Source of the DNA: Aquatica leii
Lineage: Eukaryota; Arthropoda; Insecta; Coleoptera; Lampyridae
Reading direction: 5' to 3'
NCBI GenBank assembly: GCA_035610365.1
Contig: CM069433.1
Span: forward strand, 165,246,882 to 165,310,881
DNA: 64,000 nt
Under the pieces are notes generated by a model. That model made no database searches. It worked only from the letters and a program-made list of their open reading frames with translations, and was not told the origin of the DNA. Position numbers and translations under genes: made by a program. Positions 34,020 to 45,429 of this stretch are shown piece after piece. The number at the start of each line of letters is the position of its first letter. Position 1 is the stretch's first letter.

Positions 34020-34335
34020 TTCACAGTGTCTACTAATCTAAGGTTCCTTAAATCTACTATAAGTCCATAAGGAGTCAGCACCGATTATTACATGATCAAT
34101 GTCTGCTATTAGAAAGTTCCAAACAAATGCACGTCTTAAACCTAAATTTCAACACTTAATAACTAAACCATAGGTACAGGACCTATCACCATTTACTGCA
34201 CTTAAATAAAAGTCAGTTTTCTCTGCTTGGCAATTTGAAAGTCTTTTTGGAAACACTGAAACGTCCGTACCTGTATCCACTAAATATGGTACCTTGTCTG
34301 CTTTATCGGAAACAAAAAACAGCATTGTCCTGTTT
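34020..34335 (-). pseudogene. Ty3/gypsy aspartic protease
   Basis: Minus strand: LFFVSDKADKVPYLVDTGTD, then VSVFPKRLSNC, FYLSAVNG and, after a stop, FLIADIDHVIIGADSL. The DTG active site, a hydrophobic-rich flap region and the terminal IIGADSL (the (I/L)(I/L)G(R/A)D motif) identify a retropepsin, which would cleave the Gag-Pol polyprotein. It lies just before RT, the usual gypsy order. Upstream, LRTVQFSKKLNN may be the tail of gag, but it is in a different frame and no clear zinc knuckle remains. The element is cut off near 34490, where an unrelated repeat begins. Confidence 0.85.
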
Positions 34336-34492
34336 GCCTGTCTACTGCCGCCTCAACAGACACGTTATTCAATTTTTTTGAAAACTGCACGGTTCTCAAC
34401 GCAGCTACGGTTGCTAAAATTGCTTGTGCGTACGCTGGCAAGCAACTTATTATGGCGATATTCCAGCGTTGCCAAACATCAAACGCCACAGT

Positions 34493-34980
34493 TGTAATCA
34501 CAATTAATGTTAAAATCTTTTTGTTGTGTCTGATGCGCTTTGATTCTCTAGTTCTTCGATTTTCGTACTTTTGTAATTTAATTTAAGTAAATGTTAAGTC
34601 ACTTCTTCTTTAAGTGTAAAAGTTAGACAGACTAGGTCACTTTGCTGTATGACGTGTTGCCCAGTCGAGGGCGTAATTTATACCTGGCTTGTGATATCAA
34701 CCCATGTACTAGTGTTAGGAAAATTTATATAATTATACTTATGTACCTTCTTCGACCTCTTTAACTACTATCTGTGATAAAATAAATTCTGCGTTATCAC
34801 TTCTGTCGTGTTATTTGTTCTTTTTGCGGGTAAATTTAAACGACATCTCCCTAATTTAGTCTTTCATCGTTTTGGCGTTTTTTTAGAATTAGTTTATAGT
34901 TGATCATCACAAAGCCTGCGAACCCATCTCCGAGAACAACTGTGTTAGCCGTCGCTTACTTTTTTTTGTTACACTAAAAC
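34493..34980. repeat. Dispersed repeat family R3, copy 1
   Basis: This begins with GTTGTAATCACAATTAATGT and runs through GGTCACTTTGCTGTATGACG, CCCATGTACTAGTGTTAGGA and CATCGTTTTGGCGTTTTT. Two more copies in the same orientation occur at about 56540-57215 and, more diverged, at 49720-50400. It abuts the broken 5' side of the gypsy pol. No coding sequence recognised; a non-autonomous LTR or leader region is possible. Confidence 0.7.
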
Positions 34981-35129
34981 CAGCGTGACAAAATATTATA
35001 ATAATCTCAAAATTATAACAGAGTCGTTCACAACAGCTTCAACAATATTTTCAATTTTTGCCCTTTCTACAATACAACAGTAAACCAAACCTACTACCGC
35101 TTAATCATTAATAAAAATCCTTAACACAA

Positions 35130-35420
35130 TTATAATAACAACAAAACAAGAATTCCATAATAACCCAGGAAGGTCTTAGCCTTTAATAAATAGACAAATA
35201 ACGTTTTAGCCCGAATGTTCAATTTTAATAAAATAAGTAAATCTTTGAGTAAGTAGGAAAGGCAAAAAAAAACTACTTCATGTGTTTTCTTAAAGCGACG
35301 TTTTGTGAATTTCAAGTGTCATCAACTAAACTATGACACTAACATTACAAATTGAGGTCGTGTGATGTAACATTCTTAGCACTGCATAGATAACCCAATG
35401 CGTTTAGTAGATTTTGCTAA
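35130..35420 (-). mobile_element. Inverted partial copy of the Penelope-like 3' region
   Basis: Read on the minus strand, this matches the plus-strand copy at 36320-36690. Shared blocks include ACCTCAATTTGTAATGTTAG, TGTCATAGTTTAGTT, CAAAACGTCGCTTTAA (GAAACGTCGCCTTAA in the other) and CTACTTACT before AAAGA. Inverted partial copies at the 5' side are a known feature of Penelope-like elements. Confidence 0.7.
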
Positions 35421-35550
35421 TGTAGTGATAACTTTACATGTGTCTTGATTGTAGATTCTTCGGCTTGTCTTGTGCCAAGTTGTTTGTGTATACGATGGTG
35501 GTTTGGACACAGATGCTATTATCAAAAGAAATTGAATTATTCATAAAAAC

Positions 35551-36710
35551 GTTTTAGTCTTCCTAATGTTGAATTTTAATAATATAGGTAAATCATTCTT
35601 TCCATTTTAACCCACATTTTTATTACGTTATCCTGCATTCCTAAACATGAAGTTTTGAACACTAAATGTTTTCAACAGTTTTGGTTCACATCTAAGTTTT
35701 ACCCATCAAATCGAAAATCAAGGCTCGTATTGTTTTTAGGCATTAGGTTAATTAGGAATGATAATTCTATAATAACATTATTAAAGCTCTTAAAAACAAA
35801 ATCGTAAGGTTAAGTAGTCCTCAATTTAATATTAAAAATCTTAACATTCTAAAAAACATGCTTAAAAACGACAATTATTCCAATAACTTACTAAATAAAA
35901 TTTTATTCCACACTGGTCTCACTAAGAAGCGCATTCCGGTTTTTAAAATATCAGACTATAGAATAACGAGATATGATAACAATACAAGACAAACCAAGTT
36001 ATTCGACAAACAACGTTATGTATAACATTGATTGTATTGATTGCAATAAATGTTATATTGGACAAATAAAACGAAAAAACCAATATGATCGTAAAAACAA
36101 AAAAGAAGAATCAGCTTTTACTCTCCACCATATCAATATCGATCACAATTTTGATTTTAGTAATTCTACGATAATAGCTGTTGAACCAAAATTTAATAAA
36201 ACACTAATCCGAGAGATGGTATTCATTGCAAAACATAAGAACAATGTGAATTTTAATACTGATACTAACAACCTTAGCACAGAGTATAATAATATAATCA
36301 CAAATTTTCTGACCTTGTGGTTATGCACTGGGTTATCTATTCGGTGCTAATAATTTTACATCACTCGACCTCAATTTGTAATGTTAGTGTCATAGTTTAG
36401 TTCATGTATTGTGCCTTTTTCGTTATTTACTAGTTTTTATTTAATGACGTTTGCGGACCACTCTACTTGTGTCTTGTTTCCCGCAATTGTCCTAAAACTA
36501 TTAAGTAGTGTTTTAAAAAAAGTTACTATAGTTCGATATTTTACATGATTGTCACTGCTTTTTTACTTTTCTAGTTTTCTTTCAATACATTTAGTTGATC
36601 TGATGAAATGGACACACGAGATCCACGAAACGTCGCCTTAAAGTAGTTTTCCTTGCCTCTCCTACTTACTAAAGAATTTACCTATATTATTAAATAGTTA
36701 GAATAATACA
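35551..36710 (+). pseudogene. Penelope-like element: RT tail and GIY-YIG endonuclease
   Basis: Plus strand. The 125-codon ORF from 35973 reads STNNVMYNIDCIDCNKCYIG, then QIKRK, SAFTLHHINIDHNFDFSNST and KTLIREMVFIAKHKNNVN, then LSTEYNNIITNF. This is the C-terminal GIY-YIG nuclease of Penelope-like retroelements: NVxYxIxCxxCxKCYIGQT, then H-x-x-x-x-H-x-FDF and an Arg/Glu-containing helix. The first motif is YN rather than the usual YKI. About 20 residues between QIKRK and SAF are deleted, removing the conserved Arg region. Upstream (35750-35970) an RT-thumb-like stretch is readable with several stops. The 3' end carries CTGATGA...CGAAACGTCGCC (36600-36636) and a tail inverted relative to 35551-35600. 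Confidence 0.8.
36590..36690 (+). repeat. Penelope-type terminal sequence with hammerhead-like core
   Basis: CTGATGA (36600-36606), a possible stem TGGA/TCCA, then CGAAACGTC (36626-36634), followed by GCCTTAAAGTAGTTTTCCTT and GCCTCTCCTA. This matches the insertion at 1915-2154. Stem I pairing is poor, so it is a degenerate motif rather than a convincing ribozyme. Confidence 0.5.
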
Positions 36711-37267
36711 CCAACCATTTCACAAAACAGTCATACTACCAATCAAAGCTTCTGCTACCAATGAACCAAAAAAACATTTTTTGAACCAAATGAGTTCCAA
36801 AGAATAGAATACAGGCGAGCAAAAAGCAAAAGAAACAAAAAACTTATTTCAAGCAGTAAGCGAACAAACAACAAATACTAAAAAAAATCATTAAAGAACA
36901 GAAATTCAAAAACTACAATCGTTTATATTGAATAGAGTTAATATTAATGTACACATTTTGTTAATACTAACTAAATCAATCGTAACATAGTTTAGATTCT
37001 CACTCTTATCGGAAAAAAATCTCTTTATACACATGTAAAACTCACAAAAAAAACAAAATTTTATTTGATGCAAAAGATACTAAGAATACAACCATATAAA
37101 CAATCAGTGTCGCACCAGCTTCGTTGTGCGCAGAATTCCATAATTACTAAACATGCAATCAAAAGAAAACAGAAGGAAAACGAACCAAACGTGCACTTTA
37201 TAGAGAACCAAAAAAGATACCTTACACAAAATAACATCAAACCAATTTTACAAATAAAACAAATACA

Positions 37268-37299
37268 TGCATTGACAAGCCTATAGGGTTGTCAATGCA
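37268..37299. repeat. Perfect 11-bp hairpin upstream of the ribozyme
   Basis: TGCATTGACAA, a 10-nt loop, then TTGTCAATGCA. The block TTGCATTGACAT recurs at about 37396, on the other side of the hammerhead. Confidence 0.8.
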
Positions 37300-37312
37300 A
37301 CTGTGGGAATTT

Positions 37313-37383
37313 CATTAGAGTGTATCTCCTACTGCTGATGAGCCTCAAAACGCGAAACGACCGTCCAACAGTTCACTCTGATG
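37313..37383 (+). ncRNA. Hammerhead ribozyme, type I, Penelope-like
   Basis: All invariant core residues are present in order: CTGATGA (37335-37341), GAA (37354-37356), the closing A-T of stem III (37357 with 37364) and C at the cleavage position (37365). Stem II is a short GC/GC stem (37342-37343 with 37352-37353) with an 8-nt loop. Stem III is A-C/G-T with a GACC loop. Stem I opens the molecule: 37333-37334 pair with 37366-37367, then an internal loop, then 37329-37330 with 37370-37371, an asymmetric bulge, and ten continuous pairs CATTAGAGTG (37313-37322) with CACTCTGATG (37374-37383), one of them G-T. Cleavage is predicted after C37365. Short stem III and bulged stem I are typical of hammerheads in Penelope-like retroelements. 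Confidence 0.75.
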
Positions 37384-37399
37384 GTATTTGCACAATTGC

Positions 37400-40300
37400 A
37401 TTGACATTGCTTTACCCCAATGTTTTTTTACGTTGTGGTGTTATGCCGCGGATTTATTCAAAACTGTTTTGAATTTTGCGGGTGTTAAATCAATTCAACG
37501 TGTTACCGCCATTATAGCTACTTACAACTAGGGAGTAATGTAAACAAAGATAAGTAATTTACAATCGTAAAAAACCCAAACTAGTAATCTACCACAAATC
37601 AATAATACTGAAACGTTCCTGAAATATTTGAAACATTTACGACGATTTTCAAATGTGCTAGTCCTAGATAAGGTAAAAATATAAAAAGTGAACAAAAAAA
37701 GTTTTAGTTTTAAAGCCTTATACAAGGTCAGTGTGACAGAACGTGTGCATAAAGTGACTAATTATCTTATCTGCAAACGGTATACGGTTACAGTGATAAA
37801 TAAATGAATGTAAGTGTTGTTTCTATAAAACTGTTAGTTTGTTATTTTGCTTAGCTTGTATTGTGTTTTAGGTTTATAATAATCAATAATCGTGTAAATA
37901 GTTAGCTTAAATAAATTAAGTTTCTAAAATTCGTTACAATAGATTAATTAATTTCTATTAAGCTAGAAGAAAAGTGTGCATTACTTTCAATTTCAGTTAA
38001 TAAGTAACTTAAAAACTTAATTTCTAACTACAGAAAGATCACATGAAATTGCAAAGTGTTTTGGATACAACTAACTTTTTTAAGCCTTCAATGCAAATAA
38101 AAATTGATACTTACTATACTTTTCTAATTTTTAAAAACTACCAAACACATAAAACGTATACAATTTGACCGAAAGTAACGTTTTTCTACCGAAAGTTATT
38201 GTAATCGACAAATTGGTATGTATGACGGTAAATAGACACATTATGCATTGAACATACGATACGAAACTTCAGAAACACTACCAAAGGAATAAGTAAAGAT
38301 GAGTTGAAACCTAAATTAACATCTGCCAAAGTAGATGTAGCAGTTCTAATTAGTAATTTACATGAAGTAAGGCGTAATTACAGCGATTTTAATATAGATT
38401 GCAACACTTTAGTATTTGATAATTATCATATAATGAATTATTATAGAAACAGTGTCACTAAATCAAAAACAATTAAACACAAAACCAATTTACATGTAAT
38501 AGGCATTTGTTATGAACCGTACATAACGACTTACAAAAAACTAAACTTTTTGAAAGTTCTGCTTTATTAGAACGTTAAAAATGCTTCAAAACATTTTTGT
38601 ATTATTACAGTAAAGAAATTTTGCAAAACTTTGTTTAAAAAAAGTATAAAACCATAAATAAGTTGTAATTTATTGACCTTTTTCTATTTATTAATGTTAC
38701 TTTTACAACAATTTATCACAAGGATCCTTAAGCTCTGATTCAACAGTCGCAAGGGTGCGATTATATTACGTCATAAATATAAATACAGTAAGTCGGTTTA
38801 GATATTATTAAAGGTAGATTTAAGCTAATTTTGAACAATTTAGATAATAACAAATGGTTAATGGGGACGGTGTGACCTTATCAAACACAACTATAATAAT
38901 TTAATGACAATAATAAAAAAAAAAGAAAATCCTTATAGTGTCCTAATTATAAGTTGAATACGTAAAAAGTAGAATCAGGCAAAGATTAATGTGATTTTAT
39001 ATAAGAATAATAAAAAATAGTGACAAATCAAAACAAGAGTTTATTTTTTCTATTTTGAGTAAATACCAGAATTAACAGCCTTTTTTCAATACACATTTTT
39101 GTGTTAATTCTGTTTTGTAATGTCGATGTTTGTTTTACGTTTTAACATATTTTGTATTTTTACGATGGCTTAAACTTTATCTATTATTTGTACTGTGTTA
39201 GCTTACAACTCGGTTGAGTTATGTTTTTTAATTTAAGCAGTTATCACCTGTTTTCAAATTGATTTTTAAAATTTTTAGTAATGTAGTATCTATATTAAAG
39301 TGCTATCTACTAGCCGTTTACCTGTTATACTATTTTTTTTAATAAATTTAGTATCGTGACAAACGGCGAACATACGCTTCACGAAACGTCACTCTAAAAA
39401 CGTACAAGTGATTGTTCATTTGTACTTTCAAAGAATTAAGCAATAAAATTACTTCACTCAGAAAATAATTAATTAAAAAGCAATGCAAAATCCAAAGAAA
39501 ACATAATTATTAAGGTAGTATTAAAATATATGTATATTACTTTTAGTTCGATCTTATAAAATTAAATTGTAAATTAAATAAAGTTTGTTCGTATCTCCAT
39601 TTAATTACCTGATGTCCAAAATGAAAATTGTGATACAAAAAATTGGCTAACCTTAAAGTTAATAAGGTAGCAAAATTAAATTTGATTGAATGGTAAAACT
39701 ATCACACATCGCTTAATTAAGCCGTTGTTAGTTTTCATTAAAAGTCGTTATTTTTAAATGTCCAAATTAACGTGCTCACTAAAAATTATTTTAAACAAAA
39801 CTATGTTTAGAACCAAATATTAAAATAAATATAAAGACAAGAACAACACAAATGAGTATATTGGGATTAACACCAAAAAACATGGCAAAAGGCATCCAAG
39901 GATAAAAAAAAAATTAAGAACGATTACAATATACATAAAAATAGTCCACAGAAAAAAAATGTTTTTTTATGTTTTAGATTATTATAGTACCTACTACATT
40001 TTAATAGAAATAATGCCTTAGATTTTATTATAAATTATACTTAAAGATTATTTATATTACAAGAACAAAACTAGATACAGAAAATCCTAACAAAAAACAT
40101 GATTAAAATATAGTTAGGAGTTTGTTGCGAAAGAAAAAAATGTAACATTCTTACTTTTTTAGTTATGCGTTAGTTATACTTGAGGAAAGTTAGCAGTGCA
40201 CCATTCTAAAAAGTGCTTTAATGAATTTATTTCCTGTTTAAAATGTGTGTAGAATAATAATAAAGCTATCAGCTTTTTTCTTTTACAATTAATTAACAAC

Positions 40301-42080
40301 AATTTAGCAACAAATTCTACACATATTTTAAACCGAATACCGATTATTGCCTAAGTTTAATGCATAATTAAAAAGTAAGGAAGCTACTAGTTTTTTGTTT
40401 CGCACGAAATTAGTAACAAATTCCTAATTATGTTTTATTTGATTTTGCTAAATTTGTATTGTTAACTTGAGGGACGTGAAAAACTTGTTACCCAATTGCT
40501 ATGTGACTGAAACTTTATAATTTCATTATAAACAATTTCCTGTGATCTACGTGAATAATTGTGCAATCTGAATTATACATCATATAATACCTATAAAATA
40601 GGTAAATATACCCATGTTTAAAATTGAAAAGACTGCTAATATTAAAGAATATTATCAAAAACAAAATAAAAAATTATCTTACCAATAAACTCATACGTGC
40701 AGCAATTGCTCAGATAAAAAATCCACATTCTCGTAAAGCAATTATCTTCCTTATAGTTTCTAGTGATAACCCTGTTTGTTCAGAAACACGTGGCATTTTG
40801 CACAACATTGACAGAAAACAACACTAAATATTATACATTACAAAATGAATTTTAAAATGAATGAAAATGAAATTTAAAAAGGCAAAATGATAAGTAAAAG
40901 TAAAGAAAAAAAGTATATAATAATATAAATTTAAAAAGAATTTAAAAACTATAAATTATTAATGTTTTGTAATTATTTCATTAAAAAGTTTTGCTTCTTT
41001 GTATTATTATATTTTGTTGATGTTGTTGTACTTGCTTTAGTATTATTTATTACTTAAAGAAACATGAAACATTATTACTTTATTTGGGAATATTTGCATT
41101 TTCTCATCTTATTTTTACACGATATTTCTTTAAAGCGGGGGCCCCGCCCGCGCTTAGAACCGCTTTGTCCACTTAGAATTTGTGCATTGCGTCGAAATTT
41201 GGTCGGGCAACTATTGCGACACATAAATTTGTTTTTGATAGTATGGAACAACGCTTAAAATTTTGTCATTTTTTTAGTTTGATTTTAAATTTTTATTGAA
41301 CATTTTTAGCCTCAAGTAAAAATTTTTATACTTTCCATTGGCCTAATACTTTACATGATGTATAAATGTAAATAAAAATTTAAGGAAAAGTAATAAAAAT
41401 ATTTTTCACAACGCAAAAAGGTAAAAAAATCATGTTACTTGTGTGGGGTCCGTAAACCCGTTCTCGGTACAAGAAAAAATGATCATAGAATGGTTTAGTG
41501 TTCAAGAAAACAGATAACAATGTTTTGAAACATTTTTTGTAATATGTAAAACCTTACTCCTATTATATTTAATAAAAGTTCAAAGTTTTTTAAATTGTGT
41601 CATTTTTTTATATTTAAATTAAAAAAATAACAGAGAATGTAAACAGAGCACACCTACGTATATCTCACAATGTGATATATTTTAGGTTAATCGTTACTTA
41701 ATTATCATGTTTTCGAAGTATTGGGTATTTAAAAAAAATATTTTCTCTTTAAAGCAAGGGTGAGAGTTAGTGTTTATATTATTAATTTAGAAATAAACGT
41801 TGTTAATCATTTTGTACAAAAAAAGAGACTGCTTTGTGCAATGCTTGCTGAAATATTTCCATTACTTAGTTTTAACAAAAACTTGCAAGAATTCTGTTTG
41901 GATTTATAGGTAACTAAAATCATATTAGTTTTGATTTCCAGTTCAGTTACATCTAACTAAAGATAATATCTTTTTAAAAGATTATTAATTTTCTCGCCAC
42001 TTTTTGTTATAATATAAATAAGATTTCACAAAAAGCCGCCTGAAAATAAAACTCTACAGGCACAGATAAGTAAATTTGAT
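37400..42080. other. Intronic DNA, little recognised
   Basis: Mostly AT-rich. An isolated CACGAAACGTCACT at about 39391 resembles the 3' half of the Penelope-type motif but lacks a clear CTGANGA partner. A GC-rich patch GCGGGGGCCCCGCCCGCGC lies at about 41136-41154. The 88-codon plus ORF at 38304-38570 matches nothing I know. No other feature supported. Confidence 0.35.
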
Positions 42081-42084
42081 ATAA

Positions 42085-42310
42085 AATCCAAAGCTTTCGT
42101 GGTAAATGTCAGTGACATTTACGTCTCTGAAGATGTAAGCTGCAATGTCTTGCAAAACGTCAGTTTGTTTGGGTTAACGAACGACAATACGGCAAAGGCC
42201 AAGTTCTACTTCTTGTTTTGGCTCTCAAGGAGAGACTAAGACCAAGCCTAAGTTTGGGTGTTTTACAACGACGCGGTCTAAGCTAAAAGTCGCTTATAAT
42301 TAAGTACATT
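42085..42310 (+). repeat. Partial copy of the 31-kb LTR, opposite strand
   Basis: CTGAAGATGTAAGCTGCAAT, then GTCAGTTTGTTTGGGTTAAC, ACGACAATACGGCAAAGGCC and AAGTTCTACTTCTTGTTTTG follow the minus-strand copy at 30940-31100 at roughly 85% identity. Upstream, a perfect 10-bp palindrome GTAAATGTCA-G-TGACATTTAC (42102-42122) is present only here. No internal region follows. Confidence 0.65.
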
Positions 42311-42689
42311 TGAGTTACGCAAACCTTCTTTATGGTACAATTTAGATACATATTTGTAGCAAAAAAACATGTCCTTTGAACGCTTGAGGCGGTGCTTATA
42401 AAGAATGGTTAGTAACCTCGTAATATCGCTGCAAATAATGTCTACAATGCCAATATTGTCAAATTTAACTAGCCGTTCTGTTATAACGTAAATTTGGTTG
42501 CCTACCTTGCAGGTCGCGCCATTATTTATTGCAAAATTCTACGTGGAGTCATTAAATCACAGCTCAACAAAAACATACCAGGGTAGATTAAGTAGAAAAA
42601 TCGCTTCCAACTCTATAGCAAAAGACGAAAATAACAAACAAATCTAGGATACGATAAAAACCAGCTTAATACGAAGTATAACGATCTGT

Positions 42690-44065
42690 ATAACTAAACT
42701 GTTGATAACAATCATAACAACAAAAATAACGAATATAATAGAAACAAATGAAGAACAATAAGGCTTCAGACAGAATAGATTGACGGTGGACGCAATCTTC
42801 ATCCTGAGACAAATGATTGAAACATATTTCGAATCTAAAAAAACATGTTGTTTCTCTGCCTAAAAGATCTCAAAAAAGCCTTCGACATAGTACAAATAAC
42901 CGACGTCGTAGATATACGAAGATGTAGGTCGTCCTTGGGTACAAAAAAAGACACTTTTGTCGTTAAAGTTAATGTTACTATAAAATGGCGATACTTACTA
43001 CATCAACACAGTGGGTGATTTTAGGTTGTAGACTCGGCAATTAGTGACAGGAGTGGTAGGGGGTTACCTAAAAGAAATTGACGGCCAGTAAAGATAAAAT
43101 AAGTTTACAGATTTTTTATTGTTTTAACGGAGAACAATTAGCGATAACGAGACGCTGTTTTCAGAATTTGATAGTAGAGTTCATAGGCTCCAATTTTTGA
43201 TTGAGTTGACAAAAATCGGTGGAGAAATGGAATTGCAGGATGTAATTGACGCTTGCGCCAAGGTCGTGCGCTTTAATACGAAACACGCTGTTGAATGGCG
43301 AGATGATCAATTAAATTAGTAAAATAATGAATTTCGAATTCCGGTAATTCATCTACTAAAATATATTTACACGTAAGTGCTGATTTTCGAGTGCGTGTAA
43401 CGACTGTACGGCCCTCAGGGTCGCTAAATAGCCTGTACAGTTTTTTAATGCAACACTGAGTCGGCTATACAACAATTCATAAAACGTTTGTCAAAAAGGA
43501 ACGTATTTAGACAACCCTCGGTAGGTTATTTTTTCTTGCACACAAAAGTGTAACTTACCAAATTTAACAAAATCAGTCAGTAGAAATAGCTAGAGTCGTT
43601 TAATAACATTATTAGTTTGGTTTCAGGAAGAGTTCAGAAATAACTGGATCTCAGATTCGAGTAGTTGTTGGATAAATATGGGGCATGCTTATATACCCAT
43701 CAATGCTTCAGTTGAGTGCTCAGGAATAGAACTTACAACAGAAAGTCCAAAGCCAAGTAAATAAAGCTTCAAGAATCTCTCGCTATCTGATAGATTTCAA
43801 ATGGAAGAACCAAAATAATACTGAAAGCAAAGTCAGCATATATAAAACAGCCTGTATTCACATATGCAGTGGAAACTCGAACGGATACAACAAAGCAAAG
43901 AACACTATGAGGGCAGCAGAGATGAAAACATTAAAAGCTGTTAAGAGAGTAAGCTTGAAAGGCCAAATAAGAAACAAAGCTATAAGATAAAATTTAAAAA
44001 TTCAAGATATAGTGCGGTTTACGAGATCGAGTAATATGGACAAAGAATAAAAAAAATAACACAAA
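42690..44065 (+). pseudogene. LINE reverse transcriptase with internal replacement
   Basis: Plus strand. The first part is LTVDAIFILRQMIE and, frameshifted, DLKKAFDIVQ with the first catalytic Asp (about 42780-42900). The second part resumes near 43725 as GIELTTESPKPSK-adjacent sequence, with QVNKASRISRYLIDFKWKN, SIYKTACIHI, NTMRAAEMKTLKAVKRVSLK and IQDIVRF (to about 44030), the C-terminal region of RTE-like LINEs. Between 42950 and 43640 the expected palm with YADD is missing and is replaced by unrelated sequence. That stretch includes an open reading FDSRVHRLQFLIELTKIGGE (about 43165-43230) which I cannot assign. Non-functional. Confidence 0.7.
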
Positions 44066-45420
44066 AGCTAAACATCTGCTTCCCAAGAAAAGTAAGATAG
44101 AAATGTATTTTGTTCAAGCTGCTATTAACCTGAAAAAAATAGAAGAAAAAGAAAGAAAAAGAGAAAGTCATATTAAATATGTCTCATAATGAAATAACTG
44201 CCCATTGTAAATGAACCCATAAACTTTCAAAAACATAACAAACAAAGTTCGTGTCAATCAAAAATAGCCATAGAATGTAGAATGCTGAATGAACGCTAAG
44301 AGATTAAAAAGCTAATAAGCGGATTCTAGAAAAGACAAGAGTAATCGCTGTAGTTGCACGAACACTTGCAAATAAAAAAAAACAGTGTAATAAAATCATA
44401 AGATGAGACACCACGTAGAGAAGCACAAATGATAAGTAGACCGAAAATCAGAGCACCGAATAATCTTAAAAAGATGACTAACGTATGTTGGCTTTGAAAA
44501 GCATAAAATAGAACAACAAATAGAAAACTACGTGAGAAACCTATAATAAAATGGGATAAAAACGATTGACAAAATAAAGATAATAGGCCTGTGCTGCTCT
44601 GTATATTCTTGTTTGAATTGAAGTTAGTCTTTTATTTCTCGACGCCATCTATCGAGCATCGTTGGTCTCTTCTGTTCGAGCAATCAAAAAGTCTTCACTT
44701 TTACCTTCACGTTGTAATACATAAAAGATACCTGCTTGACTTAAACTTGATTTCTGAAAACATCCACATGTTGGTACACGATATATCATAAAAACATTTA
44801 TAATTAGTTCATTTATTCAACTCCACGTGCTACCTCCCAAATGTGGGTTTCTTTGTCTGTAAAAGTTTAAACATCGACGGTAAATAAGTTCTAAAAGGAA
44901 GCATAGCACTTACGAATACTTCGACACAAGGGCAGATACGATTAATATTCTATTTGGAAGCAACGGACGTTTAACTAATACCACCTTGAACGAAAGTGCA
45001 TATGTAACAGCATACGATACGCTTCGGTTCTTTTACCTTTTATCAATATTACTTTTTACCTGTTCTAGAGTTTGCGAGTCATCAGGTAGACACGGTTATT
45101 TTTAGATAGTTTCTTACAAATCATATTTACTAATCGAAACGTTTAAAATAATTTACTTCTTATTACTATTAGTCAATTAGTCTAAGTTAAATTGCTATCG
45201 CATGCTGATAGGTCAACTGTCAATTATTATTGTTAATGTAATCTACTTACAAAGATTTTGTATGTCCTGGCTGTTACACTTCTGGTGTTTTAGAATCTAC
45301 GTGTACTTGTACTCAAACTAAATTTACTTACTGTTATGCTATAGAATTACCTGCTGGTTATTGATCCTAATTTTAATCATAAGTTATCCTTTTAAAATAA
45401 TTAAAGTACAATTGATGTTA
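44066..45420. other. Intronic DNA, nothing recognised
   Basis: No coding similarity, inverted repeats or tandem arrays seen. Composition is slightly richer in A than neighbouring tracts up to 44570. Confidence 0.35.
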
Positions 45421-45429
45421 ACGATTTGG

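Noticed and set aside
34280-34501. 73-codon minus ORF as a protein
   Set aside because: It overlaps the protease start in a shifted frame; the DTG-containing frame is the real one. At most its start preserves a few gag-tail residues.
36600-36634. Second full hammerhead ribozyme
   Set aside because: The core blocks are present, but stem I does not pair and stem III would have no loop. Kept as a degenerate terminal motif only.
38304-38570. 88-codon plus ORF as a gene
   Set aside because: No recognisable motif, AT-rich codons and no splice or promoter context; could be chance.
39361-39410. CACGAAACGTCACT as another hammerhead
   Set aside because: There is no CTGANGA partner at a sensible distance and no stem I, so only a weak resemblance remains.
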